Shown piece after piece: positions 7,063 through 16,373 of a stretch of 64,000 nucleotides of DNA. Within the stretch, counting starts at the first letter, position 1; the number at the start of each line of letters is the position of its first letter. The notes below the pieces were generated by a model. It saw only the letters and a program-made list of their open reading frames with translations. It was not told the DNA's origin and searched no databases. A program made the position numbers and the translations under genes. Origin of the DNA: Mycobacterium colombiense (lineage in GTDB: Bacteria > Actinomycetota > Actinomycetes > Mycobacteriales > Mycobacteriaceae); the NCBI RefSeq assembly GCF_003284935.1, contig NZ_QMEV01000017.1:22131-86130 (forward strand). Reading direction: 5' to 3'.

Positions 7063-8440
7063 GCATCCTCTCCCAGTCGGTGACCGCCGCGTTGAACGCC
7101 GCCAACTCCACCCGCGCGTTGTTCAGGTAGTGGGCGACGACGTCGTCGCCGAACGCGTCGCGCGCGAGCGTCGAGCGCTCGAACACCGCGGCCGCGTCGG
7201 CCAAGGTGACGGGCAACCGCTCGACCCCGGGCGTCTGGTAGGCGTTCCCCGCGCACGGCTCCGGTAGCGCAAGGCCCCGTTCGATACCGTACAGCCCTCC
7301 GGCGACGATCGCCGCCACCGCCAGGTACGGGTTGACGTCGCCGCCGGGAACCCGGCACTCGACGCGGGTGCTGCGCCCATGGCCGACCACCCGCAGCGCG
7401 CAGGTGCGGTTGTCCAGCCCCCACGCCAACGCGGTGGGCGCGAAGCTACCGTCGGCGAATCGCTTGTAGGAGTTGATGTTCGGCGCGTAGAACACTGTGA
7501 GCTCACCCAAGCTGGCCAGCAGGCCGGCCAGGAAGCTGCGGAACGTCGAGGACATGCCGTGCGGACCGCTGGGGTCGGCGAACACCGCACCGCCCTGCGG
7601 GTCATGCAGCGAGAGGTGCACGTGACAGCTGTTTCCTTCCCGCTCATCGTATTTCGCCATGAACGTCAGGCTCTTGCCGTGCCGGTCGGCGATCTCCTTG
7701 GCGCCGTTCTTGTAGATGACGTGGTTGTCGCAGGTGACCAGGGCGTCGGCGTAGCGGAATCCGATTTCCTGCTGCCCCCTGTTGCATTCGCCCTTGACGG
7801 CCTCGAAGCGCAGGCCGGCGCCGATCATCCCCTGCCGGATGTCGCGCAGCAGCGGCTCCATGCGCGACGACGCCGCGATCGCGTAGTCGATGTTGTAGTC
7901 GCTGGCCGGGGTCAGCCCGCGGTAGCCGGCGGCCCACGCCTGGCGGTAGGGCTCGTCGAAGACGATGAATTCCAGCTCGGTGGCGACGTCGGCGGCCAGG
8001 CCGCGCTCGGCCAACCGGTCCAGCTGGCGGCGCAGGATCGCCCGCGGCGACACGGTGACCGGACTGCCGTCGGCCCAGCCCACGTCGGCGATCACCAACG
8101 CCGTCCCGGGCAGCCAGGGGATGCGCCGCAGGGTGGACAGGTCGGGGCGCATCACCGTGTCGCCGTACCCGGTGTCCCAGCTCGACATCGCGTAGCCGGT
8201 CACGGTGTTCATGTCGACGTCGACGGCGAGCAGGTATCCGCAGCACTCGGCGCCGTGCGTGGCCACCTCGTCGACGAACAGCCGGGCGTCGACCCGCTTG
8301 CCGACCAGCCGCCCCTGCATGTCGGCGAAGGCCACGATGACGGTGTCCACCGCGCCGGCGCCCACCAGCCGCTGCAGCGCGGTCAACGACAGCATCCCGC
8401 CGCCCTCGGCATCGGTCACGGCGGGTTCGTCACTGGCCAT
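7043..8440 (-). CDS. glnA4: Glutamine synthetase-like gamma-glutamyl amine ligase (GlnA4)
   Basis: A 465-residue type I GS-fold protein matching mycobacterial GlnA4 (Rv2860c). The N-terminal beta-grasp domain covers about residues 15-115; catalytic-domain motifs follow, including the metal Glu pair in ATELEF (155/157), NSCHVHLS, NINSYKRF and VECRVPGGDVNPYLA. It lacks the adenylylation-type Tyr loop of assimilatory GlnA. Actinobacterial GlnA3/GlnA4 enzymes ligate glutamate to polyamines or ethanolamine rather than to ammonia; the downstream PuuD-like hydrolase, aldehyde dehydrogenase and SDR support a catabolic role here. Substrate choice cannot be read from sequence alone. The upstream pseudo-hydrolase gene ends only 20 bases before its start, so the two probably share a transcript. 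Confidence 0.93.
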   Translation of the reverse strand: MASDEPAVTDAEGGGMLSLTALQRLVGAGAVDTVIVAFADMQGRLVGKRVDARLFVDEVATHGAECCGYLLAVDVDMNTVTGYAMSSWDTGYGDTVMRPDLSTLRRIPWLPGTALVIADVGWADGSPVTVSPRAILRRQLDRLAERGLAADVATELEFIVFDEPYRQAWAAGYRGLTPASDYNIDYAIAASSRMEPLLRDIRQGMIGAGLRFEAVKGECNRGQQEIGFRYADALVTCDNHVIYKNGAKEIADRHGKSLTFMAKYDEREGNSCHVHLSLHDPQGGAVFADPSGPHGMSSTFRSFLAGLLASLGELTVFYAPNINSYKRFADGSFAPTALAWGLDNRTCALRVVGHGRSTRVECRVPGGDVNPYLAVAAIVAGGLYGIERGLALPEPCAGNAYQTPGVERLPVTLADAAAVFERSTLARDAFGDDVVAHYLNNARVELAAFNAAVTDWERMRGFERL

Positions 8441-8460
8441 GACCGTCAGTCAACCAGGCC

Positions 8461-9021
8461 CTACCAGGTGCTGGTGCGCAAGATGATCTCGGCGGCCAGT
8501 TGGGCCGTCGACTCCTGCACCGTGCGCCGCCCCAGGTGCACCACCCGGTAATCGGCGTACACGTAGCGCTGGCTGGCCTGGGCCACCGCCCGGGCGGCCG
8601 GCGAGCTGACCAACACGGTGGTGCCGATCTCGACCGGCGGGCAGTGCCCGTCGGTGACGGCGCCCTCGTAGTTGGCGGCCCGCGGGTGGCCGCGGTCGAT
8701 CACCACCAGTCCGACGAAGCGGCCCAGCCGGGTGGCGGTCAGTTCCCAGGCGAGCTCAGCGCCGGCGCGATCACCCATCACCACGGCCCAGCCGATCCCC
8801 AGCGCGTCGAGGATGCCGATAACCGACTTGGGGGTCAGCCGCGCGTCGAAGCCCACCACGACCGTGCGAAGCGATGCGGTGTGCAGGCGCTCGCAGACCG
8901 CGTCGTACGCGGCCGGGGCGCGGTCTTCGTCGGCCAGTATGACAACGACGACGCCGTTCTCCGGGCCGGCCACAACCACCGGGACACCGAACCCGTCCAG
9001 GGTGGTCATCATCGAGGACAC
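8461..9021 (-). CDS. Alpha/beta-hydrolase-fold protein lacking the catalytic serine
   Basis: A 186-residue protein; the GTG at 9021 is used, with ATG codons at 9012 and 9009 as alternatives. Its layout follows a small alpha/beta-hydrolase: beta strand VVVVILADEDR, a strand-elbow-helix at VVMGDRAGAELAWELTATRLGRFVGLVVID, and a late His in YRVVHLGRR. At the nucleophile elbow, where GHSxG is expected, residues 83-87 read GDRAG, so the serine is replaced by arginine; the usual acid position (TTVLVSSPAA) also lacks an Asp. This suggests a non-catalytic binding or scaffolding protein. It is the first gene of the operon leading into glnA4 and may help or sense that pathway. I know of no function; the fold call is by pattern. 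Confidence 0.7.
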   Translation of the reverse strand: MSSMMTTLDGFGVPVVVAGPENGVVVVILADEDRAPAAYDAVCERLHTASLRTVVVGFDARLTPKSVIGILDALGIGWAVVMGDRAGAELAWELTATRLGRFVGLVVIDRGHPRAANYEGAVTDGHCPPVEIGTTVLVSSPAARAVAQASQRYVYADYRVVHLGRRTVQESTAQLAAEIILRTSTW

Positions 9022-9141
9022 CCCCGCACGCTACAACCAAACGGCATGTGTGCGCGACGATTCTTGCGCATCTAATACCCGGATCCGTTTACTGACCGCG
9101 CCGTCAACGGCGGCGTTCACACTGCGTTCGGCGCGAATGCC

Positions 9142-10647
9142 CTACGGCCGCAAGGTACTTGCCAGCTGCGGTCGCCGCGGCGGCGGACCATCAAGCAGGC
9201 TGAGAATGGCGTCGATGTCGAGATGGGTTGCCAGCAAATCGGCGGCGACATCGAGTTGGGCATCGCGGCGGGCGGCGACGTCGGTGTCGCCCACCACGAA
9301 GCCGCCGCGCCCGGCCGCGTCGGCGACCCGGCGCAGCCACGCGCGCCGGAACGCGTCGTTGTCGAGCAGTCCATGCCAGTGGGTCCCGAAGACCGCCCCG
9401 CGCACCACGCCCTGCGGGTGTGGATCGGCGTCGCAGTCGAACCAGCTCGCCTCGGCGCAGCGGGTGACCCGGCCGTGGTGGATCTCGTATCCGGTGAGCG
9501 GCCGCTGCCAGCGGCGCAGGGTCTTGTCGGGATCGAAGGCGATGTCGGCGTCGAGCAACCCCAGCCCGGCCACGCCCGCGGCCCCGGATTCCACCGGATC
9601 GTCTAGGCGAGTGCACAGCATCTGAAAGCCGCCGCAGATTCCCAGCACCGGCTTGCCGGCGCGGGCGTGCGCGGTGATCGCGTCGGCCAGGCCGTGACCG
9701 CGCAGCCACGCCAGGTCGGCGACGGTGGCCTTGCTGCCGGGGATGACGATCAGGTCGGCGTCGGTGACGTCGGCGGGGTCGGTGACCCAGCGCACCAGCA
9801 CACCCGGTTCGCAGGCCAGCGCCTCGACGTCGGTGGAGTTGGAGATCCGGGGCAGCCGGACCGCGGCCACCCGCAGCCACTCGTCCCCGCACGGCGGTGT
9901 GGGCGTGCCGATGACGCGGTGCGCCACCACCGACAGCGAGTCCTCGGCGTCCAGCCACAGCTCGTCGGCGTAGGGCAGCACGCCGTAGGTGGGCCGGCCC
10001 GTCATGTCACGCAGCTGGCGCAACCCGGGCTCGAGCAGCGCGGGGTCGCCGCGGAACTTGTTGACGATGAAGCCCGCGATGAGGGCCTGGTCGTCGGGAT
10101 CGAGCACCGCGACCGTCCCGAACAGGTGCGCCAGCAGCCCGCCGCGGTCGATGTCGCCGACCAGCACCACCGGCAGATCCGCCGCCCGGGCCAGCCCCAT
10201 GTTGGCCAGATCGGTGGCGCGCAGGTTGATTTCGGCCGGCGAACCGGCCCCCTCGCAGATCACCGCATCGAATTCGTCACGCAGACAGGACAATTCGTCG
10301 AGAACGATCGATGACAGCTTATCCCGGTGTCGCACATAGCTTTTCGCGCTGACCGTGTCGGCGACCCGACCCTTGATCACCAGCTGCGAGGTGCGGTCGC
10401 TGCCCGGCTTGAGCAGGATCGGGTTGAATCGCACGCTGGGTTCCAGCCCCGCCGCGCGCGCCTGGATGGCCTGGGCGCGGCCGATCTCGCCGCCTTCGAC
10501 GGTCACCACGGAGTTGTTGGACATGTTCTGCGCCTTGAATGGGGCGACGCGGACCCCACCGCGGGCCAGCAACCGGCACAGCCCCGCCACCACCACCGAT
10601 TTCCCGGCGTCGGAGCTGGTGCCCGCGACCAGCAGGGCTCCGGTCAT
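9142..10647 (-). CDS. cobQ: Cobyric acid synthase (CobQ)
   Basis: A 501-residue enzyme that uses ATP and glutamine to amidate four side chains of adenosylcobyrinic acid diamide in cobalamin synthesis. The N-terminal dethiobiotin-synthetase-like P-loop GTSSDAGKS is at residues 9-17, with KAQNMSNNS at 38-46; the glutaminase half has its catalytic Cys338 in LGICGGFQM and the His in FGTHWHG. Length is typical. It starts ten bases after the map stop and may be co-transcribed with it. In H37Rv cobQ lies elsewhere on the chromosome, so this position is a rearrangement relative to that genome. No other cob gene is in the window. Confidence 0.95.
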   Translation of the reverse strand: MTGALLVAGTSSDAGKSVVVAGLCRLLARGGVRVAPFKAQNMSNNSVVTVEGGEIGRAQAIQARAAGLEPSVRFNPILLKPGSDRTSQLVIKGRVADTVSAKSYVRHRDKLSSIVLDELSCLRDEFDAVICEGAGSPAEINLRATDLANMGLARAADLPVVLVGDIDRGGLLAHLFGTVAVLDPDDQALIAGFIVNKFRGDPALLEPGLRQLRDMTGRPTYGVLPYADELWLDAEDSLSVVAHRVIGTPTPPCGDEWLRVAAVRLPRISNSTDVEALACEPGVLVRWVTDPADVTDADLIVIPGSKATVADLAWLRGHGLADAITAHARAGKPVLGICGGFQMLCTRLDDPVESGAAGVAGLGLLDADIAFDPDKTLRRWQRPLTGYEIHHGRVTRCAEASWFDCDADPHPQGVVRGAVFGTHWHGLLDNDAFRRAWLRRVADAAGRGGFVVGDTDVAARRDAQLDVAADLLATHLDIDAILSLLDGPPPRRPQLASTLRP

Positions 10648-10657
10648 CCGGCAAACG

Positions 10658-11515
10658 TCATGGCAAGGTGAGGATTTCGACGCCGGTGTCGGTGACCAGC
10701 AGGGTGTGCTCGAACTGCGCGGTCCACTTGCGATCGCGGGTGACCACCGTCCAGCCGTCGTCCCAGATCTCGTAGTCCAGGCCGCCGAGGTTGATCATCG
10801 GTTCGATGGTGAACGTCATCCCCGGTTGCATGATGGTGGACACCGACGGCTGCTCGTAGTGCAAGACGACCAGGCCGTTGTGGAACGTGGTGCCGATGCC
10901 GTGACCGGTGAAGTCACGAACGACGTTGTACCCGAACCGGTTTGCGTACGATTCGATGACGCGTCCCACGACCGACAGCGCCCGCCCGGGTTTGACGGCG
11001 TTGATGGCCCGCATCGTCGCCTCGCGGGTTCGTTCCACCAGCAGCCGGTGCTCCTCGGACACGTCGCCGGCCAGGAAGGTCGCGTTGGTGTCGCCGTGCA
11101 CGCCGTTGATGTAGGCCGTGACGTCGATGTTGACGATGTCGCCGTCCTCGATCACCGTCGAGTCGGGGATCCCGTGGCAGATGACCTCGTTGAGCGACGT
11201 GCAGCACGACTTCGGATAGCCCTTGTAGCCCAGTGTGGACGGGTAGGCGCCGTGGTCGACCATGTACTCGTGGGCGATGCGGTCCAGCTCGTCGGTGGTG
11301 ACCCCCGGGGCGACGGCCTTGCCCGCCTCCACCAGCGCGCCGGCCGCGATCCGTCCGGCGACGCGCATCTTCTCGATCACCTCGGGCGTCTGCACCCACG
11401 GTTCGCTGCCCTCCTGGGCCGTGGGCTTGCCGACGTATTCCGGGCGCGCGATACTGCCGGGCACCGGCAGAGTCGGGGACAACTCTCCGGGGGAAAGCGC
11501 GGTGCGAGCAGGCAT
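10658..11515 (-). CDS. mapB: Methionine aminopeptidase, type I (MapB)
   Basis: A 285-residue enzyme that removes the initiator methionine from nascent proteins. The five metal ligands of the family are visible: two Asp in [16 protein letters not shown], the His in GHGIGTTFH, and Glu in TIEPM and FEHTLLV. The N-terminal extension of about 40 residues, including a PxxP-like segment ([16 protein letters not shown]), is typical of mycobacterial MapB (Rv2861c) and of actinobacterial type Ic enzymes. The gene precedes cobQ with a ten-base gap. Confidence 0.96.
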   Translation of the reverse strand: MPARTALSPGELSPTLPVPGSIARPEYVGKPTAQEGSEPWVQTPEVIEKMRVAGRIAAGALVEAGKAVAPGVTTDELDRIAHEYMVDHGAYPSTLGYKGYPKSCCTSLNEVICHGIPDSTVIEDGDIVNIDVTAYINGVHGDTNATFLAGDVSEEHRLLVERTREATMRAINAVKPGRALSVVGRVIESYANRFGYNVVRDFTGHGIGTTFHNGLVVLHYEQPSVSTIMQPGMTFTIEPMINLGGLDYEIWDDGWTVVTRDRKWTAQFEHTLLVTDTGVEILTLP

Positions 11516-11612
11516 GCGACCAGCTTAACGATGCGCACCGGGCGTCGGGTTCGCCCAGGCGGTAATCCCGCGGGCCGCTACTCGCTTTTCCGCCGCAACT
11601 TTTCAGGCTCGG

Positions 11613-12197
11613 CTAGGGCCGCTGGCGGCGCAGCAGCGAGCGGCGCGGCCCCCGGATGATCACCGAGCCGCACACCACCCGCCCGGTCAACACGACGTGC
11701 GGCCTGCCCTCACCGGGCGGGTCTTTGCGGCGGTCGCTGGCGCTGCCCACATAGACCTCGACGTCGTCGATCGAGGCGCTGGCGCCGTCGGGCAATCGAA
11801 TCTCCACCGAGCCGAACCTCATGTCGAGTTCGATGACCACCACCGGGCCGGCGAACCGGGCCTTGGTGAGGTCGAGTTCCACCGAGCCCAGCCGGCGGAC
11901 CAGCGCCAGGCGGGTGGGCACCTGCCATTCGCCGTGGCGCTTGAGCGAACCCGCCCAGCCCCGCAGCTCCACCCGGTCGGCCGCGGAGGTGACGATCGCG
12001 CCCGGCCCCGGCAGGTCGCCGACCAGATGGTCGAGCTCGCCGCGCGTGCGCGCGTAGGACACCTGCGACGAACGCTGCTCGAACTCGTCGATATCGATCA
12101 GCCCGAGCGCGACGGCGTTGTGCAGTCGCCGCATCGTGCCGTTGCGGTCGGCGTCGGAGACCCGCAGGGCCACCATGTCGCCGCCGGTATCGGTCAT
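11613..12197 (-). CDS. DUF1707 domain protein with a C-terminal LiaF-like beta domain
   Basis: A 194-residue protein. The N-terminus (residues 10-60, VALRVSDADRNGTMRRLHNAVALGLIDIDEFEQR) is a DUF1707/SHOCT-like short helical domain; the rest is beta-rich, with a repeated pattern of hydrophobic strands and Gly-Ser-Val turns (LGSVELDL, RFGSVEIRL, VCGSVIIRG) resembling the cell-wall-active antibiotics response/LiaF C-terminal beta solenoid. No transmembrane segment is present. Members are thought to associate with envelope regulation, but the precise role is unknown. It lies alone between the map gene and the penicillin-binding lipoprotein, both on the same strand. Confidence 0.8.
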   Translation of the reverse strand: MTDTGGDMVALRVSDADRNGTMRRLHNAVALGLIDIDEFEQRSSQVSYARTRGELDHLVGDLPGPGAIVTSAADRVELRGWAGSLKRHGEWQVPTRLALVRRLGSVELDLTKARFAGPVVVIELDMRFGSVEIRLPDGASASIDDVEVYVGSASDRRKDPPGEGRPHVVLTGRVVCGSVIIRGPRRSLLRRQRP

Positions 12198-12289
12198 GTT
12201 CGCAATTTACCGCCGATGCGGGCCAGCGGCGCTTGCAGGATGGCGCCGCCCCGCTGCGCCCGGCGCGGGCGCCGCGCTTGCGAACGGCG

Positions 12290-14104
12290 CTAGGCAAGGA
12301 AGTTCGGCGGCAGCGCCTCGAACATGAACTTGGTCATCCGGACCGCCCACTCGGAGCTGCCGCCCCCCACGATCAGCGAGGCGAACGCCAGGTCGCCGCG
12401 GTAGCCGGCGAACCAGGAGTGCGATCCGCCCGGGAACTCGGCCTCACCGGTCTTTCCGTAGATCTCGCCGCAGCCGGCGATCTCCTTGGCGGTCCCGTTG
12501 GTCACCACCAGCCGCATCATCGGCCGTAGCGCGTCGATCATCTTCGGGCTGATCGGGGTGGTGTCCCCCTGGACCGCGGTCTGCCGGCCCACGATCAGTT
12601 GCGGCACCGGCGTCTTGCCGGCGGCGACCGTGGCCGCCACCAGCGCCATGCCGAACGGGCTGGCCAGCACCTTGCCCTGGCCGAAGCCGTCCTCAGTGCG
12701 CTCGGCCAGGTCCACCGTCGGCGGCACCGACCCCGTCACGGTGGTGACGCCGTCCACCGTGTAGTCCAGGCCGATCCCGTATTGCGCCGCCGTCTGGGTC
12801 AGGCCGCGGGGCGGCATCCGGCTGCTCAACTCCGCGAACGTGGTGTTGCACGAGCTGGCGAACGCGCGTGACAGCGACACCACGCCGAGATCGAAGCCGC
12901 CGTAGTTGGGCACGGTGCGATGCCCGATGTCGAGGTGGCCCGGGCAGCCCAGCATCGAGTTGGGCGTGGCCATGTCGCGGTCGACGGCCGCGCCGGCGGT
13001 GATCATCTTGAACGTCGACCCCGGTGGGAACAGGCCGTTGGTGGCGGGCAATCCGTCCGCGTCGGCCCCGCCGTTCTGCGCGATCGCGAGGATTTCTCCG
13101 GTCGACGGCTTGATCACCACGATCATCGCCTTGCCGCCCTTGTTGTCGACCGCGCGCTGGGCGGCGTTCTGCACCGTGCGGTCCAGGGTGATCGACACCG
13201 ACGGCGCCGGTGACCCCTCGACCTCGTGCAGCACCTCGACCTCGACACCGTTCTGGTTGACGCTGACCACCCGCCAGCCCGCCTCGCCGTCGAGCTGGTC
13301 GACCACCGCCTTTTTCACCGCGGAGATGACCGCCGGGGCGAAATGCGGGTCGGTGGGCAGCATTTCGGGCTGGGGCGTGACCACGACGCCGGGCAGGTGC
13401 CCCACAAGCGGGGACACCTTGTCGTTGTCGTCGGGGTGCAGCGTCACCCCGAGATCCACCGGATGGGGCGTCGAGCTGGCCTGCTCGGCGAGCAGCTGCG
13501 GATCGTTGAGCGCGCCGTTGAAGGTGTGCAGCACGTCGACGACGGCGTGCGCCGTGCCGATCAGCGCGGGCCCGGCCTGGGTGGCGTCCAGCGTGTAGTG
13601 GTACAGGTAGCCCGGCACCAGCACGTCGCTGCCGCCGAGCTCGTTCACCGAAGCGCGGTGCGGCCGGTCGGCGCGCAGCGCGAACGTCTGGTGCTCGCCC
13701 AGCTTGGCGTGCAGCGCGGTGGTGGTCCAGCGCACGGCCCAGTGCCCCTCGTCGCGGGCCATCTTCAGCTGGCCGTCGTAGGTCCAGGTGCGGTTCTTGG
13801 GCAGGTGCCAGGTGAAGCGGTAGCCGACCGTGCCGCTGTCCTCGGCGTACTTGGCGTTGAGCAACTGGGCGTCGAGGTGGGTCGCCTGCAGGCCGGACCA
13901 CGCCGCGTTGAGGGCTTCGCGGGCCTCGTTCGGGCTGTCACTGAGCTGCGCGGCGGTCGCGGTGTCGCCGATGGCCAGGGCGCGGAAGAACTTCTCGGCG
14001 GCCGGGCCCGGGCCGTCGGGCCGCGGCGTGCATCCGGACAGGGCGACGACCGCGACGAGCAGCGCGCCCGCCGCCGTCGATACCAATGGGGTTCTTGTGA
14101 CCAT
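12290..14104 (-). CDS. Penicillin-binding lipoprotein (class B PBP-lipo)
   Basis: A 604-residue protein equivalent to Rv2864c. The ATG at 14104 is preferred over a start 19 codons upstream because it gives a standard lipoprotein signal (MVTRTPLVSTAAG, hydrophobic core, LSGC with Cys25). An NTF2-like/MecA_N domain covers about residues 30-140, and a transpeptidase domain occupies the C-terminal half with SxxK (STFK 363-366), SxN (SCN 418-420) and KTG (551-553). It should act on the outer face of the membrane as a D,D-transpeptidase in peptidoglycan cross-linking and bind beta-lactams. In H37Rv a RelBE-type pair lies just upstream; here that space is only 165 bases and holds no toxin-antitoxin genes. 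Confidence 0.95.
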   Translation of the reverse strand: MVTRTPLVSTAAGALLVAVVALSGCTPRPDGPGPAAEKFFRALAIGDTATAAQLSDSPNEAREALNAAWSGLQATHLDAQLLNAKYAEDSGTVGYRFTWHLPKNRTWTYDGQLKMARDEGHWAVRWTTTALHAKLGEHQTFALRADRPHRASVNELGGSDVLVPGYLYHYTLDATQAGPALIGTAHAVVDVLHTFNGALNDPQLLAEQASSTPHPVDLGVTLHPDDNDKVSPLVGHLPGVVVTPQPEMLPTDPHFAPAVISAVKKAVVDQLDGEAGWRVVSVNQNGVEVEVLHEVEGSPAPSVSITLDRTVQNAAQRAVDNKGGKAMIVVIKPSTGEILAIAQNGGADADGLPATNGLFPPGSTFKMITAGAAVDRDMATPNSMLGCPGHLDIGHRTVPNYGGFDLGVVSLSRAFASSCNTTFAELSSRMPPRGLTQTAAQYGIGLDYTVDGVTTVTGSVPPTVDLAERTEDGFGQGKVLASPFGMALVAATVAAGKTPVPQLIVGRQTAVQGDTTPISPKMIDALRPMMRLVVTNGTAKEIAGCGEIYGKTGEAEFPGGSHSWFAGYRGDLAFASLIVGGGSSEWAVRMTKFMFEALPPNFLA

Positions 14105-14269
14105 CGGTACAGATGTTATGAATGTGGACCGCCGCGGGGGCGTCGACACACCGAGACCCAACCGTTATCCGCGGATTGAGGGCCCATCGATGCGAGTGTG
14201 CGGCCAGCCGCGCAGTCGGTGCCGAGGGTGCGGACAACCGCACACTGGCCCGAAAGGGGTGAACGCGCG

Positions 14270-15124
14270 CTAGTCGAGCAGGACCGTCGCGAAGGTGCCG
14301 ATCTCGGTGAAGCCGACGCGGGCGTAGGCGGCACGCGCGACGGTGTTGAAGTCGTTGACGTAGAGGCTGGCGGTGCGCCCGGTGCCGACGATCACCGCGG
14401 CGACCGTCGCGGTGCCGGCGGTGCCCAGGCCCAGGCCGCGCCACTCCGGGTGCACCCACACCCCCTGGATCTGGCCCACGCCCGGCGACTGCGAACCCAC
14501 CTCGGCCTTGAAGACGACCTGGCCGTGTTCGAACCGCGCCCAGGCCCGCCCGGCGGTGATCAGGCTGGCCACCCGGCGCCGGTAACCGCGTCCGCCGTCG
14601 CCGAGCCGCGGGTCGACGCCCACTTCGCCGATGAACATGTCGACGGCGGCCACCAGGTAGGCGTCCAGCTCCTCGGGCCGCACCTGCCGCACCCCGGGAT
14701 CCAGCCCGCAGCTGGGGTGGCTGGACAACGCCAGCAGCGGCTGGTGGTCGCGCACGTCGCGGGCCGGGCCCCAGGCCGCCTCGAGCCGCTCCCACATCGG
14801 CATCACCAGCTCGGCCCTGCCGACCAGCGACGAGCAGCGCCGCGTCCCGCGCATGGCCTCATCGGCGAACGCACTCAGATCGGCCGGCGCGCCCCGCAGC
14901 GGAATGAGGTTGGCGCCGGCGAAGCACAGGGATTCGTCGGCGCCGCGCAGCGTCCACAGTTCGCCGCCGATCGAGTTGGGATCGATGCCGTGGTCGGCCA
15001 CCCGGGCCGCGACCATGCACGCGGCGACCGGATCGTCGTCGAGCACCCGCCAGACGGCGGCCGCGTCGCGCACCACCGACACCCGTCGCTCACCGACAAG
15101 GCGGAACAGGGGCGGAGCCGACAT
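14270..15124 (-). CDS. GNAT family N-acetyltransferase with N-terminal DUF4081 domain
   Basis: A 284-residue protein equivalent to Rv2867c. The N-terminal half resembles DUF4081; the C-terminal half is a GNAT fold with the acetyl-CoA motif VWVHPEWRGLGLGTAGTATV (Q/RxxGxG/A as RGLGLG) and a final strand SLYVNDFNTVARAAYARVGF. It should transfer an acetyl group to an unknown amine. The gene sits directly downstream of ispG (54-base gap) and may share its transcript, as in other mycobacteria, with no known mechanistic link. Confidence 0.88.
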   Translation of the reverse strand: MSAPPLFRLVGERRVSVVRDAAAVWRVLDDDPVAACMVAARVADHGIDPNSIGGELWTLRGADESLCFAGANLIPLRGAPADLSAFADEAMRGTRRCSSLVGRAELVMPMWERLEAAWGPARDVRDHQPLLALSSHPSCGLDPGVRQVRPEELDAYLVAAVDMFIGEVGVDPRLGDGGRGYRRRVASLITAGRAWARFEHGQVVFKAEVGSQSPGVGQIQGVWVHPEWRGLGLGTAGTATVAAVIVGTGRTASLYVNDFNTVARAAYARVGFTEIGTFATVLLD

Positions 15125-15178
15125 GGGGGCGAACTCTCTGTGTGCGAATTCCTTAGGCCAGAACGGCGCTGGCCTTCA

Positions 15179-16357
15179 TCAGCTTACGGTGACAACAGGT
15201 GAACCGCTTGATGTTGCTTCCGGTCCGTCGTCGCTGTTCATCTCGTGGCCCATGTCAGCGGCGAGCCGCATGGCCTCTTCGATCAGCGTCTCGACAATCT
15301 GGGCTTCGGGCACGGTCTTGATCACCTCGCCGCGAACGAAGATCTGGCCCTTGCCATTTCCGGATGCGACGCCGAGGTCGGCCTCGCGCGCCTCGCCCGG
15401 ACCGTTGACCACGCACCCCATCACGGCCACGCGCAGCGGCACGTCGAGGCCGTCCAGGCCGGCGGTGACCTCGTTGGCCAGGGTGTAGACGTCGACCTGG
15501 GCGCGACCGCACGACGGGCACGACACGATCTCGAGCCCCCGCCGGCGCAGGTTCAGCGACTCGAGGATCTGGATGCCGACCTTGACTTCCTCGACCGGCG
15601 GCGCCGACAGCGACACCCGGATGGTGTCGCCGATCCCCCGCGACAGCAGGGCGCCGAAGGCGACCGCGGACTTGATGGTGCCCTGGAAGGCGGGACCGGC
15701 CTCGGTGACGCCCAGATGCAGTGGGTAGTCGCATTGTTCGGCCAGCTGCTCGTAGGCGGCCACCATCACCACCGGGTCGTTGTGCTTGACGCTGATCTTG
15801 ATGTTGCCGAAGCCGTGCTCCTCGAACAGCGAGGCCTCCCACAGCGCGGACTCGACCAGCGCCTCGGGGGTGGCCTTGCCGTACTTCTCCATGAACCGCT
15901 TGTCCAGCGAGCCCGCGTTGACGCCGATGCGGATCGGGATGCCGGCCGCGCCGGCGGCCTTGGCGACCTCGCCCACCCGGCCGTCGAATTCCTTGATGTT
16001 GCCGGGGTTTACCCGCACCGCGGCGCACCCGGCGTCGATCGCGGCGAAGATGTACTTGGGCTGGAAGTGGATGTCGGCGATCACCGGGATCTGGCTGTGC
16101 CGGGCGATCTCGGCCAGCGCGTCGGCGTCCTCCTGGCGCGGGCACGCGACCCGGACGATGTCGCAACCGGCGGCGGTCAGCTCGGCGATCTGCTGCAGCG
16201 TCGTGTTGACGTCGTGGGTTTTGGTGGTGCACATCGACTGCACCGAAATCGGATAGTCGCTGCCCACGCCGACGTCGCGGACCATGAGTTGGCGCGTCTT
16301 GCGGCGGGGGGCGAGCGTGGGCGCCGGCGCGTCCGGCATGCCCAGGCCAACGGTCAC
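15179..16357 (-). CDS. ispG: 4-hydroxy-3-methylbut-2-en-1-yl diphosphate synthase (IspG/GcpE)
   Basis: A 392-residue enzyme of the MEP isoprenoid pathway that converts MEcPP to HMBPP using a [4Fe-4S] cluster. The TIM-barrel half includes [11 protein letters not shown] and the N-terminal [19 protein letters not shown] motif; cluster ligands lie in [11 protein letters not shown] and [11 protein letters not shown] near the C-terminus. The gene is followed by the acetyltransferase and preceded by rip1 and dxr, so two MEP enzymes flank the protease gene. Length and order match Rv2868c. Confidence 0.97.
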   Translation of the reverse strand: MTVGLGMPDAPAPTLAPRRKTRQLMVRDVGVGSDYPISVQSMCTTKTHDVNTTLQQIAELTAAGCDIVRVACPRQEDADALAEIARHSQIPVIADIHFQPKYIFAAIDAGCAAVRVNPGNIKEFDGRVGEVAKAAGAAGIPIRIGVNAGSLDKRFMEKYGKATPEALVESALWEASLFEEHGFGNIKISVKHNDPVVMVAAYEQLAEQCDYPLHLGVTEAGPAFQGTIKSAVAFGALLSRGIGDTIRVSLSAPPVEEVKVGIQILESLNLRRRGLEIVSCPSCGRAQVDVYTLANEVTAGLDGLDVPLRVAVMGCVVNGPGEAREADLGVASGNGKGQIFVRGEVIKTVPEAQIVETLIEEAMRLAADMGHEMNSDDGPEATSSGSPVVTVS

Positions 16358-16373
16358 TGTGGTAGTTCCTTAG

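Noticed and set aside
14195..14246. Inverted repeat AGTGTGCGG ... CCGCACACT downstream of the acetyltransferase gene
   Set aside because: The loop is 34 bases with no T tract, so it is a weak terminator or operator candidate; could be chance in GC-rich DNA.
14105..14269. Possible RelBE-type toxin-antitoxin pair upstream of the penicillin-binding lipoprotein, as in H37Rv
   Set aside because: The gap is only 165 bases and contains no reading frame of that kind.
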